Source: Psilocybe azurescens (lineage: Eukaryota; Basidiomycota; Agaricomycetes; Agaricales; Agrocybaceae). From it: DNA of 64,000 bases. The position numbers were made by a program, and so were the translations under genes. The stretch is from NCBI GenBank assembly GCA_023853785.1, contig JAJIRX010000961.1, positions 1-64,000 on the forward strand. The letters are read 5' to 3'. This document shows positions 60,470 through 64,000 of the stretch, one piece after another. Numbering within the stretch: position 1 is the first letter of the stretch; each line of letters opens with the position of its first letter. Under the pieces are notes generated by a model. It was given only the letters and a program-made list of their open reading frames with translations, was not told where the DNA came from and did not search any database.

Positions 60470-61320
60470 CACTGCTGGCGCTGACCAGTGTAAGTAAAAC
60501 TTACAGCAAATTAAATACAGAACTTATGTAAGAATTGCTGTAAGTATGACATACAGCACTGCTGTTTGAAAATAATACAGATAACAAACAGATATTCTGT
60601 TCAGTGGCTGTAAGTTAAACAAACAGTATTTCTGTTTCTAAGCTGTAAGTCAATAATACACCCAAATAAAGAGAATTTCTATTCTTTGTCTGTTTGTTAA
60701 ATATACAGAATAGCTGTATGTAATTGCTGTATGTAAAACATACAGATATTGTGTATGTAATTGCTGTATGTTATACAAACACGAGTTCTGTAAAAAACTT
60801 ACAGTCAAAGTACAGAATTTCTGTTTGTTTTACTTACGGAATTTATGTATATAATTGCTGTATGTAAAACTTACACCAAAATATACCTGAGCGATTTGAA
60901 TACTGTATATTTTGGTGTAAGTTTTACATACAGCAATTATATACATAAATTCGTATAAAACAAACAGAAATTCTGTACTTTGACTGTAAGTTTTCTTTAC
61001 AGAACTTGTGTTTGTATAACATACAGTGATTACATACACAATATCTATATGTTTTACATACAGCAATTACATACAGCTATTCTGTATATTTAACAAACAG
61101 ACAAAGAATAGAAATTCTCTTTATTTGGGTGTATTATTGACTTACAGCTTAGAAACAGAAATACTGTTTGTTTAACTTACAGCCACTGAACAGAATATCT
61201 GTTTGTTATCTGTATTATTTTCAAACAGCAGTGCTGTATGTCATACTTACAGCAATTCTTACATAAGTTCTGTATTTAATTCACTGTAAGTTTTACTTAC
61301 ACTTGTCGGCGCCAGCAGTG
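60470..61320. mobile_element. foldback element, CACTA-like ends (851 bp), copy 1
   Basis: Almost the whole element is one inverted repeat with arms of about 425 bp, centred near 60895. It begins CACTGCTGGCGC and ends with the inverse GCGCCAGCAGTG. It is flanked by a perfect TAG duplication (60467-60469 and 61321-61323). CACTG ends with a 3-bp duplication fit the CACTA (CMC) superfamily. Words such as TACTTACAG, TGCTGTATGT and CAAACAG recur throughout. Non-autonomous. Confidence 0.85.
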
Positions 61321-61392
61321 TAGGGAGGGTCAAAATTCTTTTGTCTAACAAGCATTGTAACATTTTAACATCTTTACATACATGTGACGAAG

Positions 61393-62243
61393 CACTGCTG
61401 GCGCCGACAGTGTAAGTAAAACTTACAGTGAATTAAATACAGAACTTATGTAAGAATTGCTGTAGTATGACATACAGCACTGCTGTTTGAAAATAATACA
61501 GATAACAAACAGATATTCTGTTCAGTGGCTGTAAGTTAAACAAACAGTATTTCTGTTTCTAGCTGTAAGTCAATAATACACCCAAATAAAGAGAATTTCT
61601 ATTCTTTGTCTGTTTGTTAAATATACAGAATAGCTGTATGTAATTGCTGTATGTAAAACATATAGATATTGTGTATGTAATCACTGTATGTTATACAAAC
61701 ACAAGTTCTGTAAAGAAAACTTACAGTCAAAGTACAGAATTTCTGTTTGTTTACTTACGGAATTTATGTATATAATTGCTGTATGTAAAACTTACACCTA
61801 AATATACCTGAGCAATTCGAATACTGTATATTTCGGTGTAAGTTTTACATACAGCAATTATATACATAAATTCCGTAAGTAAAATAAACAGAAATTCTGT
61901 ACTTTGACTGTAAATTTTTTTACAGAACTTGTGTTTGTATAACATACAGCAATTACATACACAATATCTGTATGTTTTACATACAGCAATTACATACAGC
62001 TATTCTGTATATTTAACAAACAGACAAAGAATAGAAATTCTCTTTATTTGGGTGTATTATTGACTTACAGCTTAGAAACAGAAATACTGTTTGTTTAACT
62101 TACAGCCACTGAACAGAATATCTGTTTGTTATCTGTATTATTTTCAAACAGAAGTGCTGTATGTCATACTTACAGCAATTCTTACATAAGTTCTGTATTT
62201 AATTTGCTGTAAGTTTTACTTACACTGGTCAGCGCCAGCAGTG
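61393..62243. mobile_element. foldback element, CACTA-like ends (851 bp), copy 2
   Basis: Same length and nearly the same sequence as 60470-61320, 72 bp away and in the same register. Ends CACTGCTGGCGCC and CAGCGCCAGCAGTG. Flanks AAG and AAA agree at two of three positions. No coding sequence. Confidence 0.82.
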
Positions 62244-62389
62244 AAAGATAAGATACAAGCAGGGAAATCCCCATACCTTGATCATGAATGATAAGTGTGT
62301 GAAGATATTTCCAATTTAAATTCGAGTTCTATTCTACGTGTTATGACATCTGAGGCCGTACTACCTGCTCATACCACATCTGTGTTTGC

Positions 62390-63180
62390 CTATCCATCCC
62401 ATCTCTCGTCCTCCTGAAGCAATGTCCAATCATGTTGCTTCTCAAACAACTTATCGTCAAAATCCCTCAACAACCTAATTGAGTCCTGCCCTGAACTCCA
62501 TGATAGTGAAACATAAAGATTGAAGAGACTGAGTCCTCCTGTCGGGGGAGTTGCAATATCCACGATCACATATAGAATCATTTGTTGAAAAGACCAAATC
62601 AATCAGATAAAAACCGTGTGATTGGGAGGTAAACGCGTAGCGTACAATAATGTAAATACTGTACTTATATACTGTAAATACAATTTATACTAACTAAATT
62701 TACTCTATAACGGAGAATTCAGTTTATATATAAAATCTACATACTTGTGGCTGCGTATTCAGCGCACGGGATCACGGGAATTGTGCCGTTTGATTCCCAT
62801 ATTCCAACATCGTTTGACCTTGTGACTGATAATCTGTGAAAGTATATGCTGCCGTTAGCGGATATTGTTTCCTTTTACGGTGCGCTGAACCATTTTCCTC
62901 CCTACGTTCACTTTAATGCGGTAATTTGATGATGTTGCCTTGATTGGTATTACATAGTCATCCAACCCTTCAAGTTTAGTAGCCTCATTTGCATCAACTT
63001 GACGAGGAAATATGATGGTAGGTACTTCAACCTAATAACAGCATCATTTCTGTTAACTGGAGGTTCATCAGGATGAAGAACAATGTCGACGATTTTACCA
63101 TGCGCTCCATCTGTGAATGTGACCCAGGGGACGTATAACCACCCAAGCGGGCCAAAATGTCCTGAAAGGTATGTAAACTG
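62390..63180 (-). pseudogene. PIF1-like helicase, C-terminal fragment
   Basis: Read on the minus strand, the fragment gives FTDGAHGKIVDIVLHPDEPP, then RLKYLPSYFLVKL, an FPLTAAYTFTDYQSQGQT-like motif region and, after an interruption, YVIVDIATPPTGGLSLFNLY followed by IRLLRDFDDKLFEKQHD. These words match the C-terminal part of the PIF1/RecD-type helicases common in basidiomycete transposon regions (ATP-driven 5'-3' DNA unwinding). The N-terminal Walker motifs are absent. A 229-bp insertion lies between QGQTM and YVIVD, at about 62580-62810, with CAT repeated at both edges, and several frame changes occur. A truncated, dead fragment, possibly from a Helitron-like element. Confidence 0.7.
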
Positions 63181-63499
63181 TTCAATTTATTTTGCAAGTA
63201 ACTAACTTTTTGCTGTTGTAAAGCTAAATAATTTTTATCAATACTCAAGTTATATCCTAGTTTTCAGAATTGTCTTTGACGGCTTATTGACAGCTTATAT
63301 ACATTCACAAATTTAATAAAAGTCTTTACAACCACTCAGCTTTTGTCTTTGTCAATGGAATTGAATATTGAAAACCTTTCATCATCCCGTGTGGTCTGAT
63401 TACCCAACTCGGATAACGCAAGGGCAAAGCCCCGAACGAACTTTCTGTAATGTTGTATTTGCCAAGCAAGGTGTGAGCCGCCAGCGGCAGCATTCACTC
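63181..63499. other. unrecognised sequence beside the helicase fragment
   Basis: A minus-strand frame (63336-63542) containing HLAWQIQHYRKFVRGFALAL is open but has no family I recognise. It may belong to the same element as the helicase fragment. Confidence 0.3.
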
Positions 63500-64000
63500 T
63501 AGTTTCGGATTGCTTCAAATTTACTGAAGGGGGAGACAACACTCGTCATGTGATGTTCCTATCAAAAACCCAGTAGCATTTTTCTTACTATAGTAGGAAT
63601 AAACCACGATGAATTGCAATGGGGGTCAAGACGTCATATAAATTCCAATTATTTCTACTGTGTATGAAATTGCGGGCCAGGAGGGAATAAGACCTAAATC
63701 GTCTCCCACGTCGTGTATTGGTATAAGGGAAGCCGATCCTAGTGGTATGAAAACAGTTAAATAGTCCGAATGACTGGTAATCGATTCGCGGTCGGTGACT
63801 TGACTTCAAATTATTGAATAAAGTGGCATAGGAACTGGGTTTTTGTCGATGCCGGCCATCATACGGCTACGTCAGGATGTCCTGGTCAGACATGCCCGAC
63901 AGAAATGGAAGATCTTTCGATGGTCTGTCAGTTTAACACGCACCGCATGCCTTTCCACAAACATCTGGGATCAGGTGTCTGCCATCTCATTCATGGAGAT
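63500..64000 (-). pseudogene. inverted partial NLR unit 6, 3' part
   Basis: The reverse complement aligns with 47935-48400 of unit 4: NEMADTWS-like start, CRACLTRT word, GACATCGATAAAAACCCAG, CGACGTGGGAGACGATTTAGG, CATCGTGG and GGAACATCACATGACGAGTG. It enters from beyond the right edge of the window. Its continuation is displaced to 60025-60466 by the intervening 3-kb block. Confidence 0.78.

Noticed and set aside
60830..61945. Minus-strand frames with CKTYTKIYSIQIAQ repeats
   Set aside because: They lie in the palindromic foldback elements and repeat with them. Not genes.

Overview
The window looks like a repeat-rich piece of an Agaricomycete (mushroom-forming basidiomycete) genome. The evidence is short 49-60 bp GT-AG introns, NACHT-type NLR genes with the start MPSMFSSHTVVTGG and the FHNSSDRRDPPKCHPNTR linker, a basidiomycete-type seven-helix membrane protein gene, and many hAT, Tc1/mariner, CACTA-like and MULE-like elements. 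No prokaryotic features are present. I cannot name the species.

Layout. 1-5 kb is a hAT MITE island (1221-1541, 1910-2225, and the nested pair 2377-3239 / 2602-3141) around a perfect 40-bp palindrome. 5074-6405 is a six-exon membrane protein gene with one single-base frameshift. From 8.4 kb onward the window is built from copies of a repeated unit: an NLR gene followed, 1.2-2.6 kb downstream on the same strand, by a multi-exon Ser/Ala-rich coiled-coil gene of unknown function. Unit 1 is at 8.4-17.2 kb, unit 2 at 30.0-37.4, unit 3 at 38.1-44.7, unit 4 at 45.3-52.7 and unit 5 at 53.0-60.0. A sixth, inverted and partial unit occupies 60.03-60.47 and 63.5-64.0 kb. It is split by about 3 kb holding two 851-bp foldback elements and a PIF1-like helicase fragment.

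Between units 1 and 2 (17.2-30 kb) lies AT-rich, transposon-rich DNA. It holds a small secreted-protein gene (18272-18737), a full-length Tc1-type transposon (19656-21257), an inverted-repeat structure around a minisatellite (22370-24007), a 1349-bp element with a perfect 8-bp target duplication (26534-27882), a 395-bp MITE and an LTR-like sequence.

State of the genes. No copy reads through completely. NLR copies 3 and 4 are nearest to intact, with the same exon lengths (73 and 1514 nt) and a complete Walker A motif. Copy 1 has Lys changed to Glu in Walker A. Copy 2 carries a 1.9-kb element in intron 2. Copy 5 has an insertion and a C-terminal deletion. Many of the breaks, in unrelated genes, are one-base length changes in or beside short homopolymers, so some may be sequence errors rather than biology. 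The NLRs would be STAND ATPases of the fungal non-self recognition or programmed cell death type. The coiled-coil partner is unrecognised. Each of its five copies has a CGG-N6/7-CCG inverted triplet and a telobox-like CCCTAACCC motif about 250-300 bp upstream of the start, which suggests shared ancestral regulation.
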